Origin: Cylicocyclus nassatus
Taxonomy: Eukaryota > Nematoda > Chromadorea > Rhabditida > Strongylidae
Assembly (NCBI GenBank): GCA_958299035.1
Contig: CATQJL010000305.1
Span: 67,300,792 to 67,364,791, forward strand
Length of the DNA stretch: 64,000 bases
Direction: 5' to 3'
Part shown: piece after piece, positions 1 to 16,029 of the stretch
Layout: every line of letters begins with the position of its first letter
Position numbering within the stretch: the stretch's first letter is position 1
Position numbers and translations under genes: made by a program
The notes under the pieces: generated by a model
What the model was told of the DNA's origin: nothing
What the model saw: the letters and a program-made list of their open reading frames with translations, nothing else
Databases searched by the model: none

Positions 1-619
1 AGCATAATTAAGAACCTATAAAGCATAAGAGCATCGTTTTGTAATTAGCAAATAAAGTAACCCCTGTCGAGACGCAGACTAATTAGATGGTCTGACAGTC
101 TCCACGCAAACTGGGCGGTGCCCAGAATCTCCAGATGAGCTGGCACTCCCCGGGTGCTCGGTGGTCCCCTCCCCATTAATGTCCCCCATTTTATGCATAT
201 ATGATATAATGATAAAATCATCTCTCAGGATTTGTTCTGTTAAGAAGCAGGAAAACAAGGGTAGAGGGATCAAGTTACGAGAGTAATTAACTCGTACACT
301 TGACACCCCTGTGTTCCAAGTTTCAGCGAATTCTGAGGTTTCCAAATACAGGATTACTCGTTTTCAAACATGTTATAGTTCATTTTTTAAAATCGTGACG
401 ACGGATTTTCCTGCGGACTTTGCGCCCACATGAGCATAAAAAGCTCATATAAGGAGGCATTACCTCAACGTTCAGCTGAGTCACTTCCGGTGTCTAAATA
501 ATTTCATATGTAAGCAAAAAACCATTCGACTAGGGATGAAAACCAAGAAAATGCGATTTTCGGAGATGGCGTGCGTGTCGCGCGCGGCCGCGCCATCGTC
601 ACGATTTTTCAAATGCCCT

Positions 620-1790
620 ATACTTTGTTTTAAAGGTAAGTTAACTACTTCTTTTTGCGCTTAATACAAAAAACTACTATTTTTTTGCTCGCATTAGGAA
701 TCCTACTTCAAATGACCTTCAAATTTGGAAATTAAGAGCAAGCCAAAATCTCGTTTGTCCCATTTTTCGTTTTCAATATCTCAGGCTAGAGAAGACCAAT
801 CAGGCTTAAATCCTTTAATATAGATTACGAGCTTAGGCTATCGAATATATACATTCTTGTCGCCTACCCTTGCGATTTACATAGCAGCGCAGACTTAGCA
901 TGTTACCGTATCTCAACATTTTCGCAGTATTTTAGCAATATTTTACATTTTCATAGGTAACGAAGGAAAAACGAAGGAAAAACGGTTATATCTTGCTCTT
1001 GAAGAAACGTTTTCATATGGAATTTCTGCTTTGTAAAGGAGAAGGTCAAGCAGTAACAACGATATAAAAAACGCAGCTATTTGATCTGTTTGAAGGTAAG
1101 TTGATGGGGTGTGGCACCACCCCTAAAAAGCTGTGGCAGCCACAGCTTTCTACTCAGACAATCTCCGGGGGCAGGCGGGCACCGGAAAAATAGATTGCTG
1201 ATCTCTCGCACCCCGCTCGCGGATTTTTTGCAAAGCAATCAGGACTTTTCGGAAGACCGCTTGCTGAGTTCTCGATTCCTCAAAGATTCAGCAATATATC
1301 TGCAAAAGATAAGAGCGAAAAAAAATTCAACAGGCGGTCTCTCAAAAATCCGCTGACTCAGCAAGCGGTCTTCCGAAAAGTCCTGATTGCTTTGCAAAAA
1401 ATCCGCGAGCGGGGTGCGAGAAATCAGCAATCTATCCGGTGCCCGCCTGCCCCCAGCGATTGTCTGAGTAGGGGTGGTGCCACATCCCATTAACTCTATC
1501 AGAAAAACATTTTTAGCGAAAGTTATTTATATGAATCGATAGGTTAGACCTCGTAAATTTCATAGGAGTGATTTAAGCCTGATTTGTCTTCTTAGCTCTG
1601 AGTAGTATTTGGTGAAAGCACAGCCATTTGAAGCGAAAAAAGGAAAAACAAGATTTTGGCTGGCTTCTAATTCCAAAGTTAGGAGGCCTTTTGAAGCGAG
1701 ATTTCTGAAGTAGCCAAAGAAAGAGTAGTGCTTTGCCTTGAGTGCAAGAAGAGCTAGCTATTTCACCTTTAAAACAAAGTTAATCCTGCT
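620..1790. repeat. Nested fold-back (long inverted repeat) element
   Basis: The segment folds back on itself at two levels. The outer arms, about 620-870 and 1500-1790, are diverged: left ACTTTGTTTTAAAGGT pairs with right ACCTTTAAAACAAAGT, and left AATCAGGCTTAAATC pairs with right GATTTAAGCCTGATT. The inner arms, 1102-1268 and 1352-1492, are nearly identical and GC-richer; both carry GGTGTGGCACCACCCC-like ends and the block GGACTTTTCGGAAGACCGC or its complement. The left inner arm has an extra small hairpin (GCTGTGGCAGCCACAGC) missing on the right. The short open frames on both strands translate to the same peptide because of the palindrome and are not genes. This is probably a younger MITE inside an older one, or one large fold-back transposon; no transposase is visible. 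Confidence 0.8.
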
Positions 1791-2704
1791 GTAAAATGGC
1801 GATTTCACTTAGGTGCCCAGTACCTTGAAATTTCTGAATTCGCTCAAACATTGTCTACAGGAGTTAACTGAATGCTAATTATCGATATGCTGCTCGTTAT
1901 GTTTGACAGGGCCTTCAAGTAATGCTATCTTAGGTATATAGTTCAGGGGTCTTACTGAGACAGCAATGAGAGGAGGGGGTGTCGTAACCAACGACCTCTC
2001 GCTTGACCCTGTCTATGAGCCAGTATACATCTCATTTGGAAACTCCACTTCGACCAAGCACCGCGCGCAGCAAGAAATGTCTCAGACGGCGTGCGTTTGG
2101 TGATAGATACCCATGGTGCCAGACAAGCCCCTAAAGAAGGCGCTCGAATTGTCGCATAGAGTCTAAAGGCACCTGTGCCGCAGGCTTCAACTGTGTGAGT
2201 AGGGAGTTGGACTGCTACCTATCTATTCATTTGTGGCCAGGAAACGGAGAAGAGAAACTCAAAGAGATCGCGGTTCGCGATGCTTCGAATGGGATGATTC
2301 ATGCAAGCGAAGCGCCATTGACGCGCGGTGCACGTCATTCACCCGCAATGCGCCTACTGGAAGGGCGGTGCAAGCGCTCGCGTGCTGCCGTCTGCGCCCC
2401 GCGTTCGAGTTGCTCCTCGCGGGTCCGTCAACGACAACCCTGATTGCTATGCACGAGCGGGGACGAGTTTTTTGCGAGGGAGTTTTCCTTGACAACTTCA
2501 TCGACTGCTTCTCACATTCAACATTGCAGCTCTCTTTAGTTGTTAGGGTTCAGTGGAAGTTGAGATTGTGTTAAGGAATGTTAATTGATTTGTTTTCTGA
2601 GTACATGTCATTTTTTCATCTTGGAAAGTTTCCAGATGAGAAAGTCTGGAATTTCAGCCCTTTTGCATTTTTTCGTTTCCGCCGATGTTATCTCTTTCCA
2701 AAGT

Positions 2705-2722
2705 GCATTTTTCAGGTAGAAA
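2705..2722 (+). promoter_or_regulatory. Putative trans-splice acceptor and 5' UTR of dld-1
   Basis: TGCATTTTTCAG ends at 2714-2715, only about 8 bases before the ATG at 2723. A perfect nematode 3' splice site this close to a start codon, with no coding exon upstream that fits, is what spliced-leader trans-splicing looks like. A short upstream non-coding exon joined by cis-splicing is the alternative. GC-richer sequence at about 2030-2480 upstream could hold the promoter, but no specific element can be named. Confidence 0.5.
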
Positions 2723-6734
<4,012 letters not shown>

Positions 6735-6980
6735 AAACTCAGCTTTTTTTGTTGAATTTTGGTTTCTTTTCATTTTCTCAATTGGTGAACGTGCTTGTAT
6801 TCCGGGAGAATAGTCTTTAATTTTTCACGTGTGTTGTATTGTGCATTCATGACGACCTGTGACTCTTTTTGATTTCTTGGAGTTTATCTTTGTGCTTTTG
6901 TCAAATCCGAGTGCTAGAAAGTAACTTAAATAGCATAGCTAGGCTGTAGTTTTACGTTAGATTGACGAGGTAGTTTACTT

Positions 6981-6986
6981 AATAAA
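6981..6986 (+). terminator. dld-1: Poly(A) signal of dld-1
   Basis: AATAAA lies about 250 bases after the stop codon, in AT-rich sequence. It is the first canonical hexamer downstream of the coding region, so a 3' UTR of about 260 nt is inferred. Confidence 0.55.
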
Positions 6987-7339
6987 TATTGTTCTCAGTT
7001 ATGTTGGGTTGGTTTATGAATGGGCCTCGGATTCTACTTTCCCCTAGACCATAGCTCAGTTTCATTCTCAAAGATTATCTCACTCACAGTTTTTCTGGGC
7101 CGAGTCTAAACTAAATCTGATACTTTTCTAACTTTATTAAGAAGAACTTGCTTTTTCGGAATGTCGTTATGCTTTGTGCACATTTTCGGTAAAAGGAGTG
7201 CATCGATTGATGCCGAATCGATGCATGGCAAATTATACAATGTGTCCCCCAATCAGGCCAGAAATGGCATAATGCGCATCTGTTTCCGGTTACATTCATA
7301 GCGCTGCAGCGTCGCAATTTCACGACTACAATTCAGCGT

Positions 7340-7485
7340 GTATATAGAGGACTATATGTCGCCAGAAGGGGTCGGCTCCGCGGTCATTCGAAACGAATAC
7401 GCATCTTGGCACATGCATGGAGATGCGTTTTTGCAAGACGTTCGCGCGGGAACCACCCAAATTCGGCGTAGTCCTCCACCCCATT
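7340..7485. repeat. Palindromic MITE, copy 1 (GAGGACTATATGTCGCC family)
   Basis: Terminal inverted repeats TAGAGGACTATATGTCGCC and GGCGTAGTCCTCCACCCC bound about 145 bp of GC-richer sequence. A second copy in the same orientation lies at 14172-14325, sharing the ends and the internal words GCGGTCATT and CGCGCGGGA. No coding capacity; a small non-autonomous DNA transposon is the likely nature. The short frames on both strands here are by-products. Confidence 0.75.
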
Positions 7486-8280
7486 TCAGCTACATTACGA
7501 TTGGAGTAGATTGTAGGTCCTTCACAAATCGTCACCGAGATAACTGCGACGTTTTCCTTTCATAGCAGGACTTCAAACTGCCGAAACAAAAAGCACGTTA
7601 GTGTTTCTTCAATCACTTCAAGTATCAAAAAGGTGGCGTATAAAAGCAAGAAAAACGATCAAAAACACGAAACCCAGAAATTCATTCATGGGTTTATGGC
7701 CAGCATCGCGGCTGCCAAGCGTTGGAAAATACTCAGAGTACGTCCGCGAACCGCTGCAATGCTCGAGCGAGGCGGCCGCGAAAGCGCCAGGCGCGGGGGC
7801 TCTGACACTGTCATTGAGATAACTATCATCGCTTATAATCGCAGATGCGTCTGAATATGATGGCAGGTTCAGCTTGTGATGAGCATTGAGAATTGAACAG
7901 GGTACGTTCAGATTCGGTGTGAACTGCCTCAAGTTCCTTCAGTTATAGTAACGTTGTTCTGAAGGCCAAAGGTTTTTTTCAGGCGAAGAAGCTGTTATAA
8001 AGCCGAACTATGGGAGGTTTTACTTTAGTTTCTTAGTATCACTTGTCCACGGGTACTGTTATGACTGAATCGCGAACGCGCCCAGCATGAAAGTATTGTT
8101 CAGTCATTACTATCTCCATTTCTTAATGCAAATGTAAAATTTTGTTATTCTGCGTGTAAGCCACTCTAGTTTGTCTCCGCTGCCCTTTTTACTCTTCCAA
8201 ATACCTAAAAATGGAGTCGCAATGCAATGCCACCTTCTACAGATAACAAAAAACATTAGGTCAGAGATTTTCACGATTCG

Positions 8281-8308
8281 GTTATTTATTTATTTATTTA
8301 TTTATTTA
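8281..8308 (-). repeat. (TTTA)n microsatellite, probable 3' tail of the non-LTR element
   Basis: Seven TTTA units on the plus strand read (TAAA)n on the strand of the retrotransposon, directly downstream of its reverse transcriptase remnants. A simple-repeat tail is typical of CR1-like 3' ends. A second short array, (TATG)5 near 8405-8425, lies inside the presumed 3' UTR. Confidence 0.5.
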
Positions 8309-8694
8309 AATGCACTTAGAAGTGCGCCAAAAAAGAGCAGAAAGCACAGCAGGTAACCAATCGACCACACACCCAGTACAGTAGCAGGGGAAAAGCCAGA
8401 CGCGTATGTATGTATGTATGTATGAAGCAATTTCCCTCAGACATGGAGCATGTGGTCCATGAACGTCAAATTCTCCAAGAAAACTCTCAAGTCAATTTCA
8501 GGACGACGATCCTAGCGGTGTGTGGTCGGCCAGAAAATTGGGGTTAGTGACAGGAAAAAAACTAAAACGTAAATAATGATATATATCGAATGTTAGTAAC
8601 ACCACACTTTACAAACAAACAAAAAACTATGTGGAATTATGTGTCGTGTTGGAGGACGAATGAAAACCCTTAACTTGTAATAGGTCAACTTGCG

Positions 8695-9078
8695 CTATTT
8701 TACATTAAAAGCAGCTGATTCAACAGATGATAACATCGAAAGTGGAAGCCTGCTAAGCCATCTAGGTGTTCTGTAAAAAAGAATATTAAATGTTCGTAGA
8801 AAGCGTTTCCTAGAAATACGTGGGTAATGAATGTTAAACCCACCCGTCCTACTACTAGGTCTGAAAATCCAGTACTTATTTGCGCTAAGCCTAATTTCTT
8901 TACGAAGGAGGCGAAAAGCGAAAATAAGATCTAGGTAAGTTCGTCTAAGTTCCAGACTCTTCATTGCCAAAGACTTGAGGCGTTCTTCATATTTAGACAT
9001 TTCATCGAAAGCTAATCTTTTACGACATCTCAGAAACAAAATGCGATTAAATGTTTGTTGAACTTTTTCTAACCTCAA
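8695..9078 (-). pseudogene. C-terminal fragment of non-LTR ORF2
   Basis: This 127-residue open frame is basic and follows the reverse transcriptase after a frameshift. It contains RLEKVQQTFNRILFLRCRKR and LRRTYLDLIFAFRLLR, the kind of sequence found after the thumb in CR1-like ORF2 proteins. Lower coordinates are non-coding, consistent with the end of ORF2. Confidence 0.7.
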
Positions 9079-9157
9079 ATTGTCTCTTTTTGAAAAAGGA
9101 TTCCAATCACAGAACAGTATTCGAGGTGAGGCAAAACGTACGCTTTATATAAACGCT

Positions 9158-10104
9158 TCAATATCGGTTGTCGGTATGAACAGATCGGAGGATAGAAAAA
9201 AGAACTGAGTATGCTCTATTAACTACGTTGTCAATGTGATGCGAGAACTTCAAGTCATTATCTATTAGAACTCCTAAGTCCTTAGCAATGAAACAGTTCT
9301 TCAACACCGTTCCACTTATCTCATGAACAGGATTCTCGTTATCACCTAAATGCATGACAAAACATTTATACAAATTTACTGGGATGCCAGAGAATGATGC
9401 CCACTCTATCATTCTTTCCAGGGAATGCTCTATTGCAGATCTAACTTCATCACGATTTTTCGCGCTATAGCTCCCGTAGATCTTAATATCGTCCGCATAC
9501 ATTTGAATTTTTATATGCTCGGATGTTCTCAAGATCGACGGGAGATCAGCGGTATAAACCAGAAAAAGTAATGGAGAAAGAACTGCTTCTTGTGGAACAC
9601 CATTAACACAAGCTTGTCTATCCGAGCAATAGTGCCCTACCTTGACTGTCATGGCTCTATTACACAGATACGATTCAAACCATTTCAAATGGTTACCACT
9701 CACACCGATTTGCTCCAGTTTCCACACAAGTTCTTATGATCAACTCGATCAAATGCTTTCGAAAGGTCTATATAAACAATGTCTACTGATTCACCTCTGT
9801 TCAAAGCGAGAGTCCAATCAAAAACTGAGTCAGCAAGGTTGGTGGCTGTGGAAGACCCTGCCATGAAACCATGCTGACTGGGTGGAATAGTTTTGGTTTT
9901 TTCAAGCCATGTAAGTAGCTTATCCCGCAGAACCTTCTCCATTACTTTTACTGCTGTTGGAGTCAAACTGATGGGGCGAAAATCAGTCAGAAGAGACGCA
10001 TCAGGAACTTTGGGAATTGCCGTTACTAACGCTTCTTTCCATATCTGTGGAACCTCGCCTAACATCATTCTTGAAAAGAACCTGCGGTATCCCGTCTGAA
10101 GCAA
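9158..10104 (-). pseudogene. Reverse transcriptase domain of non-LTR ORF2 (frameshifted)
   Basis: Two overlapping frames carry the RT core. 10104-9700 has FRPISLTPTAVKVMEKVL, QHGFMAGSST and YIDLSKAFDRVDH (finger and palm motifs, first catalytic Asp). 9727-9158 has GVPQEAVLSPLLFLVYTADL and the catalytic MYADDIKIYG (the YADD box), then LGVLIDNDLKFSHHID. The normal GVPQGSVLSP has become GVPQEAVLSP, and a frame change near 9710 separates the halves, so the enzyme would not be made intact. I call it an inactive copy. Confidence 0.9.
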
Positions 10105-10517
10105 TGGTGATAAACGGGAGTGGGTGTGAAGAAGTCCATCTCGGAAATACGAGTACTCGAATTGAATACACTGGCAAAGTGCAGCGCTAGAGCTTCAGCT
10201 TTTTCGCAATCTGTGACAAATGTTTGACCCATTCGACCAGTTATGGATGGCAGACGACGATTACGTTTGATTTTGTCGTTAATATATTGAAAAAAGAATC
10301 TAGATGAGGATTTCATAGAAAGCCTTCGCTCGTATTTGGACAAGAGTTTTTCCAGATGAATCTCAACATCACGACACACTTTTTTATACATGGGGCTAGA
10401 TAATGGACTTGCCAAAGAATAGAATAGGCGTTCTTTCTGTGCGAAAAGATTTTGGATGTGCATCGGGTATCTCATCTGAGCCTGGGTAGCAGGCTTGAAA
10501 GGCACAAAAATCGACAA
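10065..10517 (-). pseudogene. Linker between endonuclease and RT of non-LTR ORF2
   Basis: A 150-residue frame overlaps the end of the endonuclease frame and the start of the RT frame. It contains a basic stretch and SSRFFFQYINDKIKRNRRLP followed by DCEKAEALALHFASVFNSS, a recognisable pre-RT block of CR1/Jockey ORF2 proteins. Its offset from both neighbours shows the frameshifts of the copy. Confidence 0.8.
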
Positions 10518-11323
10518 AGCATTATATTATATATTACCAAACAAAATCTGTAGTAAACGTCGTCAGTCGATTCATACTGGTCAAACAGATTCAACAAATC
10601 AACTGCGGCAAGATGGGCATTGAGAGAAACAAAATCAACCCTCCGAAAATCGGGTCTAGGTAGAGAGAGCGCAAGAGGGATACTTTTCTTTATAATGGAA
10701 TGTACTGCTTTATGATCAGAGTTTGCAAGGGGAGCAGTAGTGCGAACACCAGAGATGATAGGGCTAGTGGAAAAGACAAGATCCAAAACATGGGATAAAT
10801 GGGTTGCCTCCATAACATGTTGCGTCAAATTCGAGAAACGAAAAAATTCAAGGAAAGTAGACGAAATCTTGTTTAGAGGCGTTACTCTGCTCCAATCAAT
10901 TTGTAAATTAAAGTCACCCAAAAGAATGTTGTGTTCATACTCATTGGTGAGATGACACATCAATTCGATGAGGTGTTCATCACTTTCAAGGGTACTATTG
11001 GGAGGTCGATAAACCGCAAGAAAACGCAAGAATGTAGGTTCACTAGAAAGCGACATGTCAATACCGAGAATATTCGACATAGTGCTACTATCCGAAAAAG
11101 TTGATTTAATCAGAAGAGTGCTTCTCAATAGGCAACAGACACCTCCGCCTCTACGGTTATGTCTATCTGAACGAGAAACAAGATACGGTAAGTTCCCTAC
11201 TATTTCGCTATCATTGACTTTGCTTGTCAGCCAGCTTTCAGTAATAAAAAGGATATCGGGTTTATATTGATTTAAAAAACTTTGTAAATGATGGAGTTTT
11301 TTCAACAAACTTCTTGCATTCAA
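10472..11323 (-). pseudogene. Apurinic-like endonuclease domain of non-LTR ORF2
   Basis: A 283-residue frame with the endonuclease signatures in order: NARSLLKKLHHLQSFL at the start, DILFITESWL (catalytic Glu), RRGGGVCCL, AVYRPPNS, LLGDFNLQIDWS (catalytic Asp/Asn) and SDHKAVHSI (catalytic His). The domain looks complete and uninterrupted, unlike the RT. It would nick target DNA to prime reverse transcription in a live element. Confidence 0.9.
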
Positions 11324-11387
11324 AAGGCAAACCTTAATTCCGTCTTGAGCACCATGCGGGACTATGCGTTTTCCGACCTTGGCCTAC

Positions 11388-11762
11388 TCAACTCCGATGC
11401 TCGCACCAACTCGCCCCTATAAACCACCCATTCACGGGTAGGTTTATTTTTATTTCTTCACGCGCCATTTTCCTCAGTTCGTACTCATGCTTACGCTCGT
11501 CCTCCGTCATGCTTTTCCGTATATATACGTTTGGAAAAACATGACGGAGGAAACGAGCGTTAGCCAGCGCCCTCCTCCAGTAAAAACTGGAGGGCATTAC
11601 GACTTTAATAAGGCGCTGATGCGAGTCGCTCGCTCGAGCGCTTCTCAGCCTCGAGTGTTGCGGATAGCCCTGCAGAAATTTTTTCAGATAATGCACAAGC
11701 ATTCTCTGAATAGTGGGGTCCTTATTTAATGCAGAAATAGACGCTATTACCTGCACGGACAT
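11388..11762 (-). pseudogene. ORF1 C-terminal fragment of the non-LTR element
   Basis: A 124-residue frame just upstream of ORF2, with FYWRRALANARFLRHVF and RKSMTEDERKHEYELRKMA. A basic helical end before ORF2 fits nematode CR1-like ORF1 proteins, which bind RNA. Inside it, 11494-11554 forms a hairpin at DNA level (CCTCCGTCATG pairs with CATGACGGAGG). Assignment rests mainly on position and orientation. Confidence 0.6.
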
Positions 11763-11768
11763 CCTACT

Positions 11769-12554
11769 CTAATCATCTCCCTGGGTCCCTGCATCATTGC
11801 TGGTTTCACCCCCTTGTGCAGGTGCTAAAGTTTGCGATGCTCCTTTTGATCCCTGAACTTTTTGCGAACGTGTACGAGAGACATCGTTTGATCTACAATA
11901 TTCAATACCAGGACAGGACAACCAAAAAATAAAGCCTAACCAGCCGAAGGGGAAACCGGCAATGAAAAATACGATAAACCGAAAAACAGAAACCGAAATA
12001 GCAGTAGAACCTGGATCGAGGTAGGAGTAAGTCAAAAGGAAGAGCGTTGAACAAAAGCGACTTAAATGAACACGAAAATCAACAAGCACTCAGAGAGAAA
12101 ACAAAACGCCGCCGCTCGTCAACACGACAGATCGAAGACAATTCATTTTTTATAACAATTCATTCATCCAGCGGAAGAAACTTGATGCTTTATTTTGTTG
12201 AAATTAGTAGCTCTGGAAAACTCTAAACTTTCCACAACACTTGGCCTTCTGGGTTCGCTGAGTCCAGGACTGTGCTCGGAAAGTCAAAAAAGTGTTCTTT
12301 ATGGTGTTTCCCGGCCTTGGAGATTGCCGAGCGGGCTGGAGGAGAGATTCCACCGAAAACAGTGACTGGCTGCAGGAGATTGTAACTCCACCCATTTTGG
12401 CGGCAATTGGCTGATTGGTTCGGGCAGCCAATGGCGACTCAGTTGGCGGGATGCGCTCGTCCAGCCCCTCAGCATCGTCCAAGGATGGAAAACACAATTT
12501 AAGCACAGTCTTGCACTCAGCGCATTTAGAAGGCCATGGAGGGATGGGAGGCAT
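11769..12554 (-). pseudogene. ORF1 N-terminal region fragments of the non-LTR element
   Basis: Two frames, 12554-12204 and 12089-11769, lie upstream of the ORF1 end on the same strand. The first starts MPPIPPWPSKCAECKTV, with a CxxC pair that could belong to a zinc finger; the second has hydrophobic stretches and then a Ser/Gln-rich tail. They are out of frame with each other. I assign them to the element by position only; the first could be an unrelated remnant. Confidence 0.4.
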
Positions 12555-14171
12555 GCATGCAAACTTCCCGAGTCACTGCCTTCAACCGCCATTATCAATA
12601 CCTTACTTGGGAAGATGGGAAAAAGGCTTCTATCTATGGTAATTTATGGCAGAACATTGTCAAATTTATCACTGCATTATCGCTCAAGATAAGAAAGAAG
12701 CCAGAAAGTAGCTGGCAGGAGAGAAACGTTCGACCCTGGTTTTGTGATAATGAGGCAGTCAATTAGAAGTTTCTAGGAACAGATAGTCAAAATTACAATT
12801 TGGAGAGTCTGTACAAAGAAGACGATTCTTCAAATTTTGCGAAAGGGCTCGGCAACGTATTCAGCTTTTCGATTTAAAATACATCTACTCTTTTCGTATG
12901 GTTTTGATACGAAAAGTTCTGCTTCAAGAAATGTGAGAAAAGAGATTTTGTCCTAGCGGTGTAGATCCTTAACCTGTCGCCTATACCTGTAGGGACAAAA
13001 TTTTCTTATTTCTACGAACTTTGAACTTTCATGGGAATAAGGCGAAGGCTGTGATTTAGGTCATCTCTAATGTACCTACAAGTACATTAAGGATAATTAT
13101 TTGTTCATTTTGATCACGTTGTTTTTCAGCTGAGCAAATTACGGAAGTGGTTTTGAATAAAATCAGTGAAAGTAATCAGCTTGGCAGGAGAAAAACAGCA
13201 AAAAGACTTTAATTTAGCTCCGAATCCGCTATATACCGGCGGTGTGAAATTTTATACCGTTTCAAATGATCGAAACTTTGAAAAAAAAAGTCAAAACACC
13301 AACAACTATTTCCTGCAGGTAAGGAGTAATTTTCAATTTTGCCACTGCATTATGCTTCAAAAGAAATGACGATGCTTTAGCATACTTCTATTTTTCTTGC
13401 TTTTATGAGAAGCGATGATGAATTACTTTTCTGTACAAATCCTGCTTTTCTGTAACTTCGGATGACTAGCAGGTCTGAGGATATTACACTTGGTCAGTCT
13501 GTTTTGCCAACAACTCATCTGCGGTTGAGAGATGTCATGGTTGTTCGTACCAGTCGGTTGTCCTGCTCAATGGCTCAGCTTCAACGTTTTTCTTGAACAT
13601 TTCCTTGTTTTGCTTTTTCATAGACGAATAGTCCACCTTATGCTTTCAAGCTTTATCTCGCTATCCGTCCAAATAAGTAGCAATCTTGAAAAGCAGAATA
13701 CCATGAAGACAATAGATGTATTTGTACTTGAGATTTTTCTTACCGTAGTGCACAAGCCGTCATGGTCCATCCTACTCTAGACATTTAGGGTCGAATAAAT
13801 CCAGCTTTCTCCTCAAAATCAAAACATCACGACTCTTTGATGGTTTCATCTGCTAAGAAACGGTTGAATTTTTTTCTTTCAAAGTCCTTGTATGACGTTT
13901 TCTAGCCGTTTTCAGCGCTCCTCGAAGACCATAAATGTTTGCTTCCATACTTTTTGAAAATGTGCGAGGGGTTCCAAAAAATGAAGTGTTTGACAGTCAA
14001 CTCCTTCTTTGTTTTCTTCATGAGTCTCAAGCACACCTATATACGGTGGTGCTCTCAACCACTTTTTTGTACTTGGTATGGAAAAGTAGCGGTAAGTACA
14101 TTCAATCTAAGGTCGCATCTAATATATAAAGAAACGTAAACGCAATTCAAAAATGTGCAAATAGCGGGAAA

Positions 14172-14325
14172 CCGGGGTGGAGGACTATATGTCGCCGAAA
14201 AAGGGCGGTCCTTGCGGTCATTTGCGACAAATACGCACCCTTATACATGCGTGGACATGCGTTCCTGCAGGGAATCCGCGCGGGACTCTTCCAAATCCGG
14301 CGACATACAGTCCTCCACCCGGAAA
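14172..14325. repeat. Palindromic MITE, copy 2 (GAGGACTATATGTCGCC family)
   Basis: Ends GGGTGGAGGACTATATGTCGC and GCGACATACAGTCCTCCACCC are inverted repeats. The interior matches the copy at 7340-7485 in order and orientation. The flanks (GGAAACCGGGG on the left, CCGGAAACCGCGG on the right) may extend the element by some bases. Confidence 0.75.
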
Positions 14326-16029
14326 CCGCGGTGCGGTCCCGAGGCGCGCGCATGCTGCTAGCACCTTCAATTACTGGTTCACTAGTTTAGATAAAGCGAA
14401 AAATACCAGCACCTGAGGTCATGGAAGTAGCACCCAAAGAAAATTCGAAACACGTAAACAATTGTTATGCTACTTTTTATACAGCCATACCAGTATTGAG
14501 ATGTATAGGTGCGAAAACGATAATAGTCAATATCTCTATAATCACCGAGGAAACTTCTTCACAATATACCATACCTACCGTGCCTTTTGAAGAGAGGGGT
14601 ACGGCTTATTTAGTCTACATATGACAAAAGCATAGGCGTTTTTTTTTGAAATATCTAACAGTAATCGAATTTTTGAATGTCGGTAGTTGTCGATGAGAGG
14701 TGCAGTAATCTCAGCGAGGCAAGTGCTGCTCTAACCGTGATAGTCATCAGATTTTATATACGAAAAAAAACCCACCAAAATTTTTTACTTAAGTAGCGGT
14801 GAGGAATGAATGATTTGTGTAATATCGTAAATTGCGGCTGGTGAATATATGATCTCCTTACTTAGAGTTGAAGGGAAGCAGATTTGGCTTGCTTCGAACG
14901 ACTAATAAAACGCAGGCTCCTCAACCTGCAGAAGATCATTTGTGTTCGTTAGGATGAGAAATTTTATGCTTTTTGAGAGTTTATAAAAGGAATAAGTCGT
15001 ACAACTATTCTAGCTGAATCGCAGCACGAAAGAATGACTTTTTCGCTCTATAAAAGTGCATAATATTAGATGCAGCTCCGTGGAAGAATTTGACCTAAAT
15101 TCCTCACCATTCGATCTTTTTGAACTTGTTGCAAAAGGTTGCTCCATTTTCTTCCATTAGCGAACCGCATGTTTGGCGCTCACTTCGATAGTACGAGACC
15201 TCGAAGACGGTTAGTTAAATGACCTCTTCAGAACCAGTCGCTTGTCTCTTGGAGTACCATTGACAGAGAGTATGGAGACAGGAAGTCGTATGTAATTATC
15301 TAGCAGGCTTAGGGTTACTACTGTACTCTTGCGACGCCTACACCAATTGCGCGTGAGGAATGTCTACGGGCCGCAATATTTGGAAATCTTTTACTCGTTT
15401 GTTGCTACCATTACTATTGACCGTTCGCCCAGCTAGATTGTGCGCACAGTCACGGGTTATTTCGATAAGATGAGATTAACATTACAATATTTTACATGTT
15501 AACAAGGCTTTTCGGCAGGGTACAGTCTCAGAAAAATATGTCATCCTTCGATTTTCAATAACACCCTTGTGAAAAATTTCGCGATCCTTTGAATATCATT
15601 TTGTAGAGTTGGTAAACTTAGCATTAGTTTCACACAGTTTAGCGAATGGCGGTCGCTCTTGGCTACCGTGGAAGTACAGTAGGAACCTCCAGCACGCAGC
15701 GCCATTGTGAATTTCAAGAAATTTCCATTAAATTTCCCGACGTGTATACCTAGGCCCATGCACGCTAAATTCACTGCTCAATTTTTTACGAGTTTATAAA
15801 GTTTTCGGAATGGTGTTATCAAATCCTCAAGGAGCACAATCAAGCAGTTGTTATGGTATATTTGGCATAACCTAGTGAAGCATTACGATAAAATGCAGAA
15901 TTCAAATTTGGAATTAGCAACTCATTAGCCAACCGTAAAAACTTTTGAGTCGTTTGGTTTGTGTTTTGAAACAAAATATGACTCCTTAATAGCAGTAATC
16001 CCTTTTCAATGTTTTTACCGTAATCTTAC

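Larger units (their letters stand above)
8281..12600 (-). mobile_element. Degenerate CR1/Jockey-type non-LTR retrotransposon
   Basis: Reading the minus strand 5' to 3' gives ORF1-like fragments (12554-11388), an apurinic-type endonuclease (11323-10472), reverse transcriptase blocks (10517-9158) and a C-terminal piece (9078-8695), followed by about 390 bp of 3' UTR and a TAAA tail. Order and motifs fit the CR1/L3 branch of non-LTR elements, which copy themselves by target-primed reverse transcription. The pieces lie in different frames, so the copy has at least four frameshifts and is dead. The 5' boundary is uncertain (about 12.6 kb) and I could not identify a target-site duplication. Confidence 0.85.

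Noticed and set aside
1111..1490. Two 80-codon open frames on opposite strands encoding the same peptide
   Set aside because: Both fall in the inner arms of the fold-back; the shared peptide is produced by the palindrome, not by genes.
2195..2574. Overlapping 80-113 codon frames upstream of dld-1
   Set aside because: GC-richer stretch open on both strands; no recognisable domain, no splice fit to dld-1.
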